From Bacteroidales bacterium UBA3834 (lineage in GTDB: Bacteria > Bacteroidota > Bacteroidia > Bacteroidales > P3), in contig DGIA01000033.1 in NCBI GenBank assembly GCA_002392965.1, forward strand, positions 34,912-87,207: 52,296 nt of DNA, read 5' to 3'. Under the pieces are notes generated by a model, which was not told the origin of the DNA, did no database searches, and saw nothing but the letters and a program-made list of their open reading frames with translations. A program made the position numbers and the translations under genes. This document shows, in pieces, positions 1-9,000 of the stretch (the stretch's first letter is position 1; each line of letters begins with the position of its first letter).

Positions 1-62
1 CGCGCCACGAGTCCCATCTACTCCAGAGAGAAGATGCAGAGATGTTTTTTTTGAATTTTTAA
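1..62 (+). other. left edge, possible 3' end of an upstream gene
   Basis: Too short to assign. One frame (from base 3) is open and ends in TAA at 60-62, and would encode about 19 C-terminal residues ending in FFLNF. Another frame (from base 1) ends in TGA at 52-54. A TTTG at 50-53 lies 21 bases before CGTATTTG (75-82), a weak match to the Bacteroidota promoter form, so transcription of the ligase gene may begin near base 90. Confidence 0.2.
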
Positions 63-118
63 CAATAATAGTGTCGTATTTGCGTTACCTCCCATATCTA
101 CAACCAAAAACTAAAAAC

Positions 119-1615
119 ATGATGAAAGGGTATTTTGAAAGTATGCTTCCTGCCGAAGAGTTGTCTCAAATCAGCTATATTCCTACCCTCGGCGAATTTG
201 TGGAATGGATTGACAAAAAATGGCACGACCTGCCAGCCCTATCTGACACCGTGCGCCACATTACCTATGGCGAGATGTGCGATGCTGTGGCCCGCAAACG
301 TGCCATGCTCAACGATATGGGTCTTCAGCACGGTGACCTTGTAGCTATCCTCGACGACAGCACGGTAGAGGCTGTGGAGATGTTTCTTGCCGTCACCTCG
401 GCCGGTTATGTGGCCCTTAATCTGCCGTCGTCGTTGCCTTCCCAAGCGGTGGTGGGTTGCTGCATGAAGTTTCGGGTCAAGGTGCTTGCCGTGGGCCCCA
501 ATTACATGAAGGCCACGAAGGGTGCTCCTTGCCGGGTGATACCCATCGCCGATTGTGCCGACCATGCGGCACCGGTGGCCCAATGCGACAAGGAGGAGGC
601 CGCGGCCATCTTCTTCACGGGCGGCACCACGGGAACTCCCAAGGGGGCGGTGCTTCCCCACCGGGCCTTGATGCGCGGAGCCCTGAACGGCTGCTACGCC
701 CCCGGCCATCAGCTGGCATGTAACCGCTATGCCCATGTGCTGCCCTTAAGCCACGTCTTCGGCCTCATTCGCGGCACCTTGTCGGCTCTCTATACCGGTG
801 CCGAATGGGTGTCGGCAGGCAACGTGAAAGAGACGGTCACCAAGATGCCCGCCATACGTCCTACCGCGATGGTGGCTGTGCCCGGTATCTGCGAGATTAT
901 GATGGGGTTGGTGAAGATGTACGGCAAGGAATTTCTTGGAGGCCAGCTGAAATATATCATCTCGGGTGCCGCCAATGTGCCACCGAAGCTTATCGCCGAA
1001 TTCGACAAGCTGGGAATCCATCTCTTCGCCGGATACGGCATGACGGAAGGCGCCAACCTCACCACGGGCAATATCGACGTGAGGGAACGTCCCACCTCGG
1101 TGGGCAAGCTCTACACCGGCCAGGAGGTGAAGGTGGTGGATGGAGAGTTATGGTTCCGCGGCGACAACGTCTTCCTGGGCTACTATGGCGACCCCGAAAA
1201 AACTGCCGAAACGTTGGATGCCGAGGGATGGATACATACCGGAGACTTGGTGCGTTTCGACGAGGATGGCTATATGTACATTGTGGGACGTATCAAGAAC
1301 CTTATCATACTTGACAACGGCGAGAACGTCAGTCCCGAGAGTATTGAGGAGCTTTTCTACAAAGATGCCAAGTTGCGCGACTGCCTGGTGCGAGAGGACA
1401 CCCTCGACGGCCGTCAGGTGATAGCCATCGAGATACTGCCCCGCATGGAGGAATTCGACGGCAAGCCGTGGGACGAGGTAGAGCAATACTTCAACCGGTT
1501 GGTCGGCGAGGTGAATGCCACGCTTCCCACCACCCACCGGGTGGCCAAAGTGACGGTGCGCAAGGAAGACTTCAAACGCACCGGTGCCATGAAGGTGTCA
1601 CGCAATCAAGCTTAA
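119..1615 (+). CDS. AMP-dependent acyl-CoA/acyl-ACP synthetase
   Basis: Acyl-adenylate-forming enzyme of the ANL superfamily. It activates a carboxylic acid with ATP and passes the acyl group to CoA or to the adjacent acyl carrier protein. The P-loop TGGTTGTPKG lies near residues 167-176, followed by YGMTEG (A5), GWIHTGD (A7) and GRIKNLI (A8). A C-terminal lysine in TGAMKVSR (near residue 492) fits the A10 catalytic lysine. The frame is open from GTG at 71, but I choose ATG 119: the upstream bases look like a 5' leader, and the protein then starts MMKGYFESML with a normal length of 498 residues. ATG 122 is equally possible. It is followed by an ACP gene and a GNAT-like acyltransferase, the gene content of bacterial ceramide N-acylation modules. 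Acyl-ACP synthetase activity is an inference from that context. Confidence 0.88.
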   Translation: MMKGYFESMLPAEELSQISYIPTLGEFVEWIDKKWHDLPALSDTVRHITYGEMCDAVARKRAMLNDMGLQHGDLVAILDDSTVEAVEMFLAVTSAGYVALNLPSSLPSQAVVGCCMKFRVKVLAVGPNYMKATKGAPCRVIPIADCADHAAPVAQCDKEEAAAIFFTGGTTGTPKGAVLPHRALMRGALNGCYAPGHQLACNRYAHVLPLSHVFGLIRGTLSALYTGAEWVSAGNVKETVTKMPAIRPTAMVAVPGICEIMMGLVKMYGKEFLGGQLKYIISGAANVPPKLIAEFDKLGIHLFAGYGMTEGANLTTGNIDVRERPTSVGKLYTGQEVKVVDGELWFRGDNVFLGYYGDPEKTAETLDAEGWIHTGDLVRFDEDGYMYIVGRIKNLIILDNGENVSPESIEELFYKDAKLRDCLVREDTLDGRQVIAIEILPRMEEFDGKPWDEVEQYFNRLVGEVNATLPTTHRVAKVTVRKEDFKRTGAMKVSRNQA

Positions 1616-1674
1616 GTGATATTTTTAAGGCCTGCGCTCTATTTTAAGCCAATAAACATAAAACGCTAAACCTT

Positions 1675-1911
1675 ATGGAAAGAACAGATATCTACAACAA
1701 ACTGAAAGAAATATTGGTCAAGATCAAGCCTTCGGCCGACTTGACTGCTATTGGCGACAACACACAGTTGGTGCGTGACCTGGGGCTTGACTCGCTGACC
1801 ATTCTGCTGATGGCATTGGCGATGGAGAAAGACTTCGGTGTACGCTTTGAAGGCAATCCCCAGTTCACTACTGTGGGACAGGTGGTGGATTATGTGGAGA
1901 AGGCCTTATGA
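1675..1911 (+). CDS. acyl carrier protein (orphan, pathway-specific)
   Basis: A 78-residue four-helix carrier protein. The phosphopantetheine attachment serine is Ser40 in LGLDSLT. It is more divergent than a housekeeping AcpP and carries several basic residues near the N-terminus (KLKEILVKIK). It lies 59 bases after the adenylating ligase, and its TGA overlaps the ATG of the next gene in ATGA, so the three genes are probably translationally coupled. Likely role: hold the acyl chain loaded by the ligase and present it to the downstream acyltransferase. Confidence 0.9.
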   Translation: MERTDIYNKLKEILVKIKPSADLTAIGDNTQLVRDLGLDSLTILLMALAMEKDFGVRFEGNPQFTTVGQVVDYVEKAL

Positions 1912-3026
1912 ATACAATTGAGATTGTGCGGGTGGTGACCCGTCGGCAGAGGCGGCAATTCATCACCTTCCCCGAACGGCTCTACAAAGGTTGTGCCAAC
2001 TGGGTGCCGCCGCTGGTGGGCGACGAATACGACACCTTCAATCCCCGCAAGAACGGGGCCTACGATTTTTGTGAGGCAGACAGCTTCCTTGCCATCAGGG
2101 ATGGCAAGGTGGTGGGCCGCGTTGCCGCCATCATCAACCACAAAGCCGACGATGGCGACGGGTCGTTACGGTTCGGATGGCTCGATTTCGTCGAAGATAT
2201 CGAGGTGCTCCGAGCCCTCGTGGCGGCCGTCGAAGACTGGGGCCGTCAGCGTGGCCGAAAGATGCTGAAGGGGCCGTGGGGTTTTACCGATATGGACAAA
2301 GAAGGACTGTTGGTGGAAGGCTACGAACACCTCAGCCCCTTTACCTGCCTGTATAACTATCCCTACTACGACTTGATGTTGCAGCAACTGGGGTTTGCGA
2401 AAGACGTTGACTGGACTCAGCGGATCATGGACGTAAGCACCGAACTGCCCCCCATGTTCCAGTATGCCCCATTGATAGAGGAACGTTTTGGGGTGCATGT
2501 GGTACGCCCCGACAGCACCCGCCAGATGGGTCGCCGCTACGGCAAGGCGATATTCCACATGTACAACGAGGCTTTCGCCCCCTTGGCGGGCTTCTCACCA
2601 CTCACCGACAAGCAGATCGACAACTACCTGAAGACCTACGTCCCTATAATGGATAAAGACTTCGTGGCGGTGGCTGTCGATAAAGACGACCATCCAGTAG
2701 GATTCCTTTTCTGTGTGCCGTCGCTCTCGAAGGCGGTGAAGAAAGCCCGCGGACGGCTCTTCCCGTTGGGCTTTGCCCATGTCCTACGCGCCCTGAAGCA
2801 CAACGATACCCTCGAGGCGCTGCTCATTGGCGTACGGCCCGAGTATCAGGCCTGCGGTGTGCCGGTGTTGCTGTTCAAGTATATCCACGAAAACTGTATC
2901 CGTCGGGGTATCCGCAGCATCATCTTCAACCCCCAACTGGAAGAGAACCACAAGGTGCAGAACCTCTTCGGAGACTACCATCCGGAGCCCTTCATGCGTC
3001 GTCGCGCCTACAAAAAACCACTCTGA
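1908..3026 (+). CDS. GNAT-fold acyltransferase, bacterial ceramide synthase-like
   Basis: 372 residues. The N-terminal segment contains FPERLYKGCANWVPPL, then a conserved AEADSF-type region (CEADSFLAI) and GKVVGRVAAI, the pattern of a GNAT-like family often annotated as hypothetical or N-acetyltransferase. Members of this family have been shown in Caulobacter to N-acylate the sphingoid base (bCerS). From established knowledge, that system uses a dedicated ACP and acyl-ACP synthetase, which are exactly the two genes upstream here. The start ATG overlaps the ACP stop. I therefore infer ceramide (dihydroceramide) synthase. The serine palmitoyltransferase and reductase genes are not in the window and may lie to the left. 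A generic GNAT acyltransferase acting on another amine remains possible. Confidence 0.65.
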   Translation: MNTIEIVRVVTRRQRRQFITFPERLYKGCANWVPPLVGDEYDTFNPRKNGAYDFCEADSFLAIRDGKVVGRVAAIINHKADDGDGSLRFGWLDFVEDIEVLRALVAAVEDWGRQRGRKMLKGPWGFTDMDKEGLLVEGYEHLSPFTCLYNYPYYDLMLQQLGFAKDVDWTQRIMDVSTELPPMFQYAPLIEERFGVHVVRPDSTRQMGRRYGKAIFHMYNEAFAPLAGFSPLTDKQIDNYLKTYVPIMDKDFVAVAVDKDDHPVGFLFCVPSLSKAVKKARGRLFPLGFAHVLRALKHNDTLEALLIGVRPEYQACGVPVLLFKYIHENCIRRGIRSIIFNPQLEENHKVQNLFGDYHPEPFMRRRAYKKPL

Positions 3027-3073
3027 TAAGAACCAGGCGTTTTTATCTATTTACCGCCTCTTCGAGACCTGTA

Positions 3074-3110
3074 AGACACCCCTGTATCTCCTCATGGGTG
3101 TCTCTTTTTT
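3074..3110 (+). terminator. rho-independent terminator of the ligase-ACP-acyltransferase operon
   Basis: Eight-base stem AGACACCC (3074-3081) / GGGTGTCT (3096-3103) with a 14-base loop, followed by C and six Ts. It lies 47 bases after the acyltransferase stop and works in the plus direction; the convergent marC gene ends at 3114. Confidence 0.85.
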
Positions 3111-3113
3111 GTA

Positions 3114-3701
3114 TTAGGCGGCGAAGATGGCGGCGATGTTGCCGGCGAAGAGTTTCACGGCCATGGCCAGCAGGATGACCCCGAAGAATTTGCGCAGCAC
3201 ATAGATGAGGTCGGCCCCCAGCCAGTGGGTGATTTTGTCGAGGTAGCGCAGCACGAAGAAGTCGAGCACGATGTTCATCAGCAGGCCGATCATGATGTTG
3301 ACGGTGGCGTATTCGGCGCGCAGCGAGATGAGAGCCGTGATGGCACCGGGCCCGGCGATGAGGGGGAAGGCCACGGGCACGATGCTGGCACCCGACGAGG
3401 TGGGCTCGTTCTTGATGATGTCGCGTCCCAGAATCATCTCGAAGGCGAGGATGAAGAGCACCACTGAGCCGGCCACAGCGAACGAGGGCATGTCGATGCC
3501 GAAGAGGCGCAGCAGCGCCTCGCCCACGATGAAGAAGCCCACGAAGAGCAGCAGCGCCGCGACGGTGGCGTGGAAGGGCTTGATCTGCGACCCTTTTTCG
3601 CGCATGGCGACGAAGATGGGGATGGATCCTGTGATGTCGATGATGGCGAACATCACCAGGAAGGTGCTGAAAATTTCTACAATATTGATGGATTGGAACA
3701 T
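3114..3701 (-). CDS. MarC-family integral membrane protein
   Basis: 195 residues with about six hydrophobic helices (for example FSTFLVMFAIIDITGSIPIF at the N-terminus and GVILLAMAVKLFAG near the end). The motif IDITGSIPIF and the central AFPLIAGPGAITAL are typical of the MarC/UPF0056 family. Members sit in the inner membrane; transport of a small solute has been suggested but the substrate is unknown. It follows rsgA by 26 bases on the same strand, so it is probably the last gene of a hydE-rsgA-marC transcript. Confidence 0.9.
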   Translation of the reverse strand: MFQSINIVEIFSTFLVMFAIIDITGSIPIFVAMREKGSQIKPFHATVAALLLFVGFFIVGEALLRLFGIDMPSFAVAGSVVLFILAFEMILGRDIIKNEPTSSGASIVPVAFPLIAGPGAITALISLRAEYATVNIMIGLLMNIVLDFFVLRYLDKITHWLGADLIYVLRKFFGVILLAMAVKLFAGNIAAIFAA

Positions 3702-3727
3702 GGGCTGTGTATTTGTGTTTTGGGTTG

Positions 3728-4666
3728 TCAGTTCGTTTCGTCGATGCCGTCAATGATGTTGAGGTAGTTCCGGTAGCGCTCCGCGCTGATGCGTCCCTCC
3801 TCGACGGCGGCTTTCACGGCGCAGCCGGGTTCGTGGCGGTGGGTGCAGTTGGCAAAGTGGCAGTCGTGCAGCACTGCCCGCATTTCGGGGAAGAAGTGGC
3901 CGAGCTCCTGTGCGTTGAAATCCACCATGCCGAATTCCTTGATGCCGGGGGTGTCGATCAAGTAAGTCAAGAGTTTGGAGTTAAGAGTTGAGAGTGGGAC
4001 GTGGTGGATTTCGGCGAAGGTGGTGGTGTGCCTGCCTTTGAGGCTCCAGTCGGAGAGTTGTCCCACCTTGAGTCCGAGTCCGGGGCTGAGGGCGTTGAGC
4101 AGGGCGCTCTTTCCCACGCCGCTGTGGCCGCTGAAAAGCACCGTCTTGCCACCGATGAGGCGGTTCACCTCGTCGAGGCCGGTGCCGTCGAGGGCCGACA
4201 CCTCGAGCACGGGGTATCCGGCTGCAGTATAGACGGCTTTCATCTCGTTGTGGATTTCCCAGAGTTCATCGTCGTAGAGATCGACCTTGTTGAAGAGGAT
4301 GGCGGCGGGGATATGGTAGGCTTCGGCGGTGACCAGCAGGCGGTCGATGAAACCCGTCGAGGTGCGTGGCAGGCCGAGGGTGGCCACGATGCACAGCAGG
4401 TCTATGTTGGCGGCGATGACGTGGGTCTGTTTCGACAGTTTGGTGGCGCGGCGCACGATGTAGTTGCGGCGGTCTTCCACCTCGTGGATGACCCCTGTGC
4501 CGTCGTCCTGCATCTCGAACAGCACGCGGTCGCCCACGGCCACGGGGTTGGTCTGTTTGTTGCCCCGCAGGCGGTAGTTGCCTCGCAGGCGGCAGTCGAT
4601 GGCAGTGGTATCAGTCAGCACGCGGTACCAGCTGCCGGTGGTTCTTATGACCAGGCCTTCCTTCAT
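3728..4666 (-). CDS. rsgA: ribosome biogenesis GTPase RsgA
   Basis: Circularly permuted GTPase that checks maturation of the 30S subunit. Visible elements in order: N-terminal OB domain; G4 NKVD (126-129); G5-like SALD (157-160); P-loop GHSGVGKS (180-187); G2 region around GRHTTT; G3 DTPG (238-241); and a C-terminal zinc knuckle with Cys269, Cys274, His276 and Cys282 in the pattern CHFANCTH...EPGC. Its ATG overlaps the hydE stop by four bases. Two oddities: a short internal duplication (RLRGNYRLRGN, residues 26-36) in the OB domain, and about eleven extra residues (LSTLNSKLLTY) just before DTPG that are encoded by a low-complexity repeat. Both keep the frame. Confidence 0.95.
   Translation of the reverse strand: MKEGLVIRTTGSWYRVLTDTTAIDCRLRGNYRLRGNKQTNPVAVGDRVLFEMQDDGTGVIHEVEDRRNYIVRRATKLSKQTHVIAANIDLLCIVATLGLPRTSTGFIDRLLVTAEAYHIPAAILFNKVDLYDDELWEIHNEMKAVYTAAGYPVLEVSALDGTGLDEVNRLIGGKTVLFSGHSGVGKSALLNALSPGLGLKVGQLSDWSLKGRHTTTFAEIHHVPLSTLNSKLLTYLIDTPGIKEFGMVDFNAQELGHFFPEMRAVLHDCHFANCTHRHEPGCAVKAAVEEGRISAERYRNYLNIIDGIDETN
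3962..3997 (-). repeat. low-complexity repeat inserted in frame in rsgA
   Basis: On the minus strand this reads as degenerate 7-8-base units of the type CTCAACT, CTTAACT, CCAAACT, CTTGACT. It encodes residues about 225-235 of RsgA, between switch I and the G3 motif, where family members normally have only a short turn. I recognise this sort of unit as common in intergenic DNA of Bacteroidales; its presence in a conserved GTPase suggests insertion into coding sequence. Confidence 0.6.
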
Positions 4667-5706
4667 GGCGTGTTGGGTTTGTAGTCGCCGCGGTCAACCA
4701 CCGTCTCGTAGCCGATGCGTGCGAAGCGGGCTTCGGTGCAGGCGCGGCATTCGGCGGCCTCCTCGCCGGTGCATATCTTGTTGTCGTAGATGGCGTAGTC
4801 CTTGCGGTGGTCGCGAGGCGAGAGGTTGGGCATCACCACGTTGGCGCCGTGCAGGATGCCTTGTTCGCGTCCTTGGGGGTGCAGGGTGCCGAGGGCCGTG
4901 GTGGCCGGCAGCAGCACGTGGGGCTGCAGCAGGCGGATGATGGACAGCAGTCGCAGGGTGTAGGTCACCTTGCCGTTGGGCTGGTCGGCGAAGGGGGTGT
5001 CGTGGGCCGCGATGAAAGGCCCGATGCCCACCATCTGCGGTTCAAAGCGCCGGATGAACTGCAAGTCCTCGTAGAGGGTGTCGAAGGTCTGGTAGGGCGA
5101 GCCCACCATGAACCCGCAGCCCACCTGGTAGCCGATTTCCTTCAGCGCCTGCAGGCAATCCATGCGGTGCTGCCACGACATCTCGGCCGGGTGCAGCTGT
5201 GCGTAGTGCGTGGCCGAGGCGGTCTCGTGGCGCAGCAGGTAGCGGTTGGCGCCGGCATCGTAGAGGGCCTGGTAGCTCTCGCGGCTCCGTTCGCCGAGCG
5301 AGAGGGTGATGGCGCAGTCGGGATAGCGACGGCGCACGGTACTCACGATGCGGCACATGCGCTCGTCGGTGAACCATCCGTCCTCGCCGCCCTGCATCAC
5401 GAAGGTGCGGAAGCCCAGGCGGTAGCCTGTCGCGCAGCAGTCGTAGATCTGCTCCTCGGTCAGGCGGTAGCGCACCGCCGAGCGGTTACTGCGACGCAGG
5501 CCGCAGTAGAGGCAGTCGTTCTTGCAATGGCTTGAAATCTCGATGAGGCCGCGAATGAAAATCCGTTTGCCATACACCGCGTCGGCCACCTCGCGCGCCG
5601 TCCGTCGCAGCTGCTCGACGAGCTCCCGGTCGTCAGTGGTGAGCAGCAGCTCCAGCTCCTCGCGTGTGATGTTCCGCGTCTGGCTCAGGTGTTCTATCGT
5701 GTTCAT
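4663..5706 (-). CDS. hydE: [FeFe] hydrogenase maturase HydE (radical SAM)
   Basis: 347-residue radical SAM protein. The cluster-binding motif is CKNDCLYC (Cys61, Cys65, Cys68), preceded by RGLIEISSH. The TIM-barrel core continues with FVMQGGED, LSLGERS and RYLLRHETA, as in HydE rather than biotin synthase: the biotin synthase YNHNLD-type motif is absent. HydE acts on an organometallic Fe-CO-CN intermediate during H-cluster assembly, together with HydF and HydG, which are not in this window. It is the first gene of hydE-rsgA-marC, and its end overlaps the rsgA start by four bases. A related radical SAM activity such as PylB cannot be excluded, but the length and motifs favour HydE. Confidence 0.85.
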   Translation of the reverse strand: MNTIEHLSQTRNITREELELLLTTDDRELVEQLRRTAREVADAVYGKRIFIRGLIEISSHCKNDCLYCGLRRSNRSAVRYRLTEEQIYDCCATGYRLGFRTFVMQGGEDGWFTDERMCRIVSTVRRRYPDCAITLSLGERSRESYQALYDAGANRYLLRHETASATHYAQLHPAEMSWQHRMDCLQALKEIGYQVGCGFMVGSPYQTFDTLYEDLQFIRRFEPQMVGIGPFIAAHDTPFADQPNGKVTYTLRLLSIIRLLQPHVLLPATTALGTLHPQGREQGILHGANVVMPNLSPRDHRKDYAIYDNKICTGEEAAECRACTEARFARIGYETVVDRGDYKPNTP

Positions 5707-5836
5707 AAACCGGTGTCTTTAACGCCAAAAAGCAGAAAATATTGTATCTTGTGTAAGTGGCTGGAAATCACCGACTAAGCGCTTTTCTTCAGGATTGTTT
5801 GCCAACTTGCTGATATTCAATGTTTCCAAGGGGGTT

Positions 5837-5948
5837 GGTCCGTAGTTGCTCCGTAGTTGCTCCGTGGTTGGTCCGTAGTTGGTCCGTAGTCGGTCCGACG
5901 GCAGCCGGAGGAAGGCCGGCGGAAGGCCGGTGCTGTGCCGGAGGAGGT
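5837..5948 (+). repeat. 11-bp tandem array A (hydE/lacZ divergent region)
   Basis: Six consecutive 11-base units from 5837 to 5902 follow the pattern GGTCCGTAGTT / GCTCCGTRGTT. After a two-base shift come four more (from 5905) of the type CCGGAGGAAGG / CCGGCGGAAGG. The array sits in the 320-base gap between hydE (minus) and lacZ (plus). I see no gene in the gap and no clear TAnnTTTG promoter on either side. The 11-base period is not a multiple of three, so it is not a coding repeat. Related arrays occur at 20560, 31920 and 44307. Confidence 0.85.
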
Positions 5949-6026
5949 GGCCGGGCAGTAGCTGGCAGGAGAAACCTCGCTCCCCGGGGGCAATAAAAAC
6001 ACGAGGTCGGCGTTTTAGAGGGCGAG

Positions 6027-9000
6027 ATGAGGAAACTGGTGTATATCCTGTGGTTGTTGGCGGCGGTTCCCGCATGGGGACAGCCGCATTGGAACAACCT
6101 GGAGGTCAATCGCGTCAACAAGCTGCAGCCCCATGACCGCATCGTGCCCGAGGGCGACTGGGTGCGGTGCCTCAACGGGATATGGCGTTTCCGCTATTTC
6201 GACAATCCTTCGCGGGCCACCCTCGCGCCCGACCGGTGGGACAGCATCCGGGTGCCGGGCAACATCGAGCTCCAGGGCTACGGGGTGCCGGTGTATGTGA
6301 ACATGAGGAATGAGTTTCCGAGCTGTCCTCCCAAGATACCTGCCGACTACAACCCCGTGGGGGTCTATGCCCGTGATTTCACGGTGCCGGCGCATTGGAA
6401 CGGACGCCGGGTGATAGTGAAGTTCGGGGCGGTGAAATCGGCCATGTACCTTTATGTCAACGGCCACGAGGTGGGCTACAGCGAGGACTCGAAGACCCCG
6501 GCCGAATGGGACATCACACGCTATCTGCACAGCGGACGCAACCGCATGGCGGTGAAGGTATTGCGCTGGTGCGACGGCAGCTATCTGGAGTGTCAGGACA
6601 TGTGGCGCATGAGCGGCATCACACGCGACGTGGTGCTCTACAGCGTGCCGCGCAGCTATATAGCCGACATGCGGGTGGTGGCCGGTGTGGATACCCAAAG
6701 CTACAGCCGGGGTGCGTTGGAGGTGCTGATTGACTTCAACCACGAGGTGGCGGGAGGTAGCGTGGAGATGGCGTGCTGCGGTCGTACCATCCGCAAGAGG
6801 CTCGACCCCAACGACTGGTTTGTCGCGCTTGAGGCCGAGGTGGGGGAGGTGCAGGCGTGGAGCGACTCGACGCCGACGCTCTACGACCTCACCGTGCGCC
6901 TGTTCAACGCCGCGGGACGCGAGACCGAGCGGATTGTGAAGAAGATAGGCTTCCGCAGGGTGGAAATCAAGGACGGCCTGCTATGCCTCAACGGACGGCC
7001 GATGGAGATCCGCGGCGTGAACCGCCACGAGCATTCCATGTACGGAGGCCACTACATTACCCCCGACGAGATGCGTCAGGACATAGCCATGATGAAGGAA
7101 CTGGGCATCAATGCCGTGCGCACCTCGCACTATCCCGACGACGAACTGTGGTACGACCTCTGCGACTCGGCCGGCATCTATGTCTGGGACGAGGCCAACG
7201 TGGAGAGCCACGCTCAGGGCTACGGCGAAGGGTCGCTGGCCAAGAAGCGCGAGTGGCTCACCCCGATACTGGACCGCATACACAACATGTACCGCCGCGA
7301 CCGCAACCACCCCTGCGTCATCGCCTGGAGCCTGGGCAACGAGTGCGGCAACGGCATCTGCTTCGAGGAGGCCTACCGTCTGCTGAAAAGCAAGGACCCC
7401 ACGCGGCCGGTGGTATATGAACGTGCCGAACTGGATGCCAACACCGACATCGTCGGCGTGATGTACCCCTCGGTGCAGTTTCTCTCCGACTATGCCCGCA
7501 ATCCGCAGAACAAGCGCCCCTACATCATGGCCGAATACTGTCACGCCATGGGTAACTCGATGGGCGGTCTGAAGGACTATTGGGACACCATCGACAAGTA
7601 CCCGCAGCTGCAGGGCGGCTTCATCTGGGACTGGGTGGATCAGGCTTTTTTGAAGAATGGATGCTGGGCCGCGGGCGGTGACTTGGGCGAACTCCCGGGG
7701 TTGAAGGATGACGATGCCTTCTGCGCCAACGGAATATTGTCTGCCGACCGCACGCCGCACCCACACGCCGCCGAGGTGGAGGCCGTCTATACCCACGGTC
7801 GCAACTGCGTGCCCGCCAACCCCAATCGCAAGTATGAGACTTGGACGACAGGTCCGGCAAAGCACTATAAGTTCCAGCGTGACAAGCACAGCATCACCCT
7901 CAGTGGCAATGACTTCAGCATCACGCTGAGCACCGATGACGGCAGCATGACTTCCTACCGGTACGAGGGCCGCGAGCTGCTGGCCCGTCCGTTGCGGTGG
8001 AACTTCTGGCGGCCGCCGACGGAGAACGACCGCGAGGATGTGAACGGAGCGCGGGCCTGGCAGGGCCTTGACCAGCTGAAGGCCCGTGTGCTGAGCGTCA
8101 CCACCGGCGAGGCCGAGGTGCAGATGATGCTTCTCCTGAGTACGCCCGACGGCGCCGCCATGCGCCTGAAGCAGATCGTGGAGGCCGACGAATACGGCAG
8201 GTTGCAGCTGAGCTACCTGGTGTCGCCCGACGGCCAGTTCCGCACGTTGCCCAAGCTGGGCATCCAGTTCGGACTCGACACCGCCTACACATCCTGTACC
8301 TTCTACGGCAACATATTCGAGACCTACCCCGACCGACACACAGCGCAGCGTATCAGCCGCTGGTACAAGAGCATGGAGGAGCTGGCCGCACCGCAATATG
8401 TGGTGCCGCAAGAGCAGGGCAACCGCGAGGCTGAATGGGTGCATTTCAAGGGAGAGGAGGTCGGACTGAGGGTGGTGGCTCCCGACGTGCCCCAAGTGCC
8501 GCTCAATTTCAGCGTGAGACGCTACAACGACAGCGTGATGACCGCTGCCCGTCGCTGGAAAGACCTTACCCCCGACCCCTACTATACCGTCAGCATCGAC
8601 CACCGTCAGGCAGGCCTGGGGACCGCCACTTGCGGACCGGGAGTGGCCGACCGCTATACTCTCAGCGGCGACAGCACCTACTGCTACCGCTTCGACCTCC
8701 TGCCGGGTATGACCGACCGGATATACAGTTTCCTTACGCATAGGGACATGTCTCAGTTGATCACCCCGACATTGCCGTGCGAGAGGGTGGGGGTGGAGCG
8801 AGTGGAGGTGAACCGTCGTCCCGACAAGCAGTATTCGGAAGGGTTTCCTGGCCTGCTCACGGATGAGCGCCGTGGTGTCTGTGGCGACTGGCATCGCGGT
8901 TGGACGGGCTGGAGCGGCCCCGACACGGTGGCGCTGACGCTCACGCTGAAGGATTATGCCGATATTGACGAGGTGACAGTAGGCACCAGCCACAGCCCCG

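Noticed and set aside
119..3026. polyketide or non-ribosomal peptide cluster
   Set aside because: Ligase and ACP are present but there is no ketosynthase, condensation domain or thioesterase; the GNAT-like partner fits sphingolipid acylation better.
5719..6175. open frames across array A
   Set aside because: Peptides with repeated TNYGPTT-type sequence arise from reading the 11-bp units; not conserved coding sequence.
6981..8993. 670-codon open frame antisense to lacZ
   Set aside because: Shadow of GC-rich codon use; no family resemblance, low-complexity His/Val composition, and lacZ is complete.
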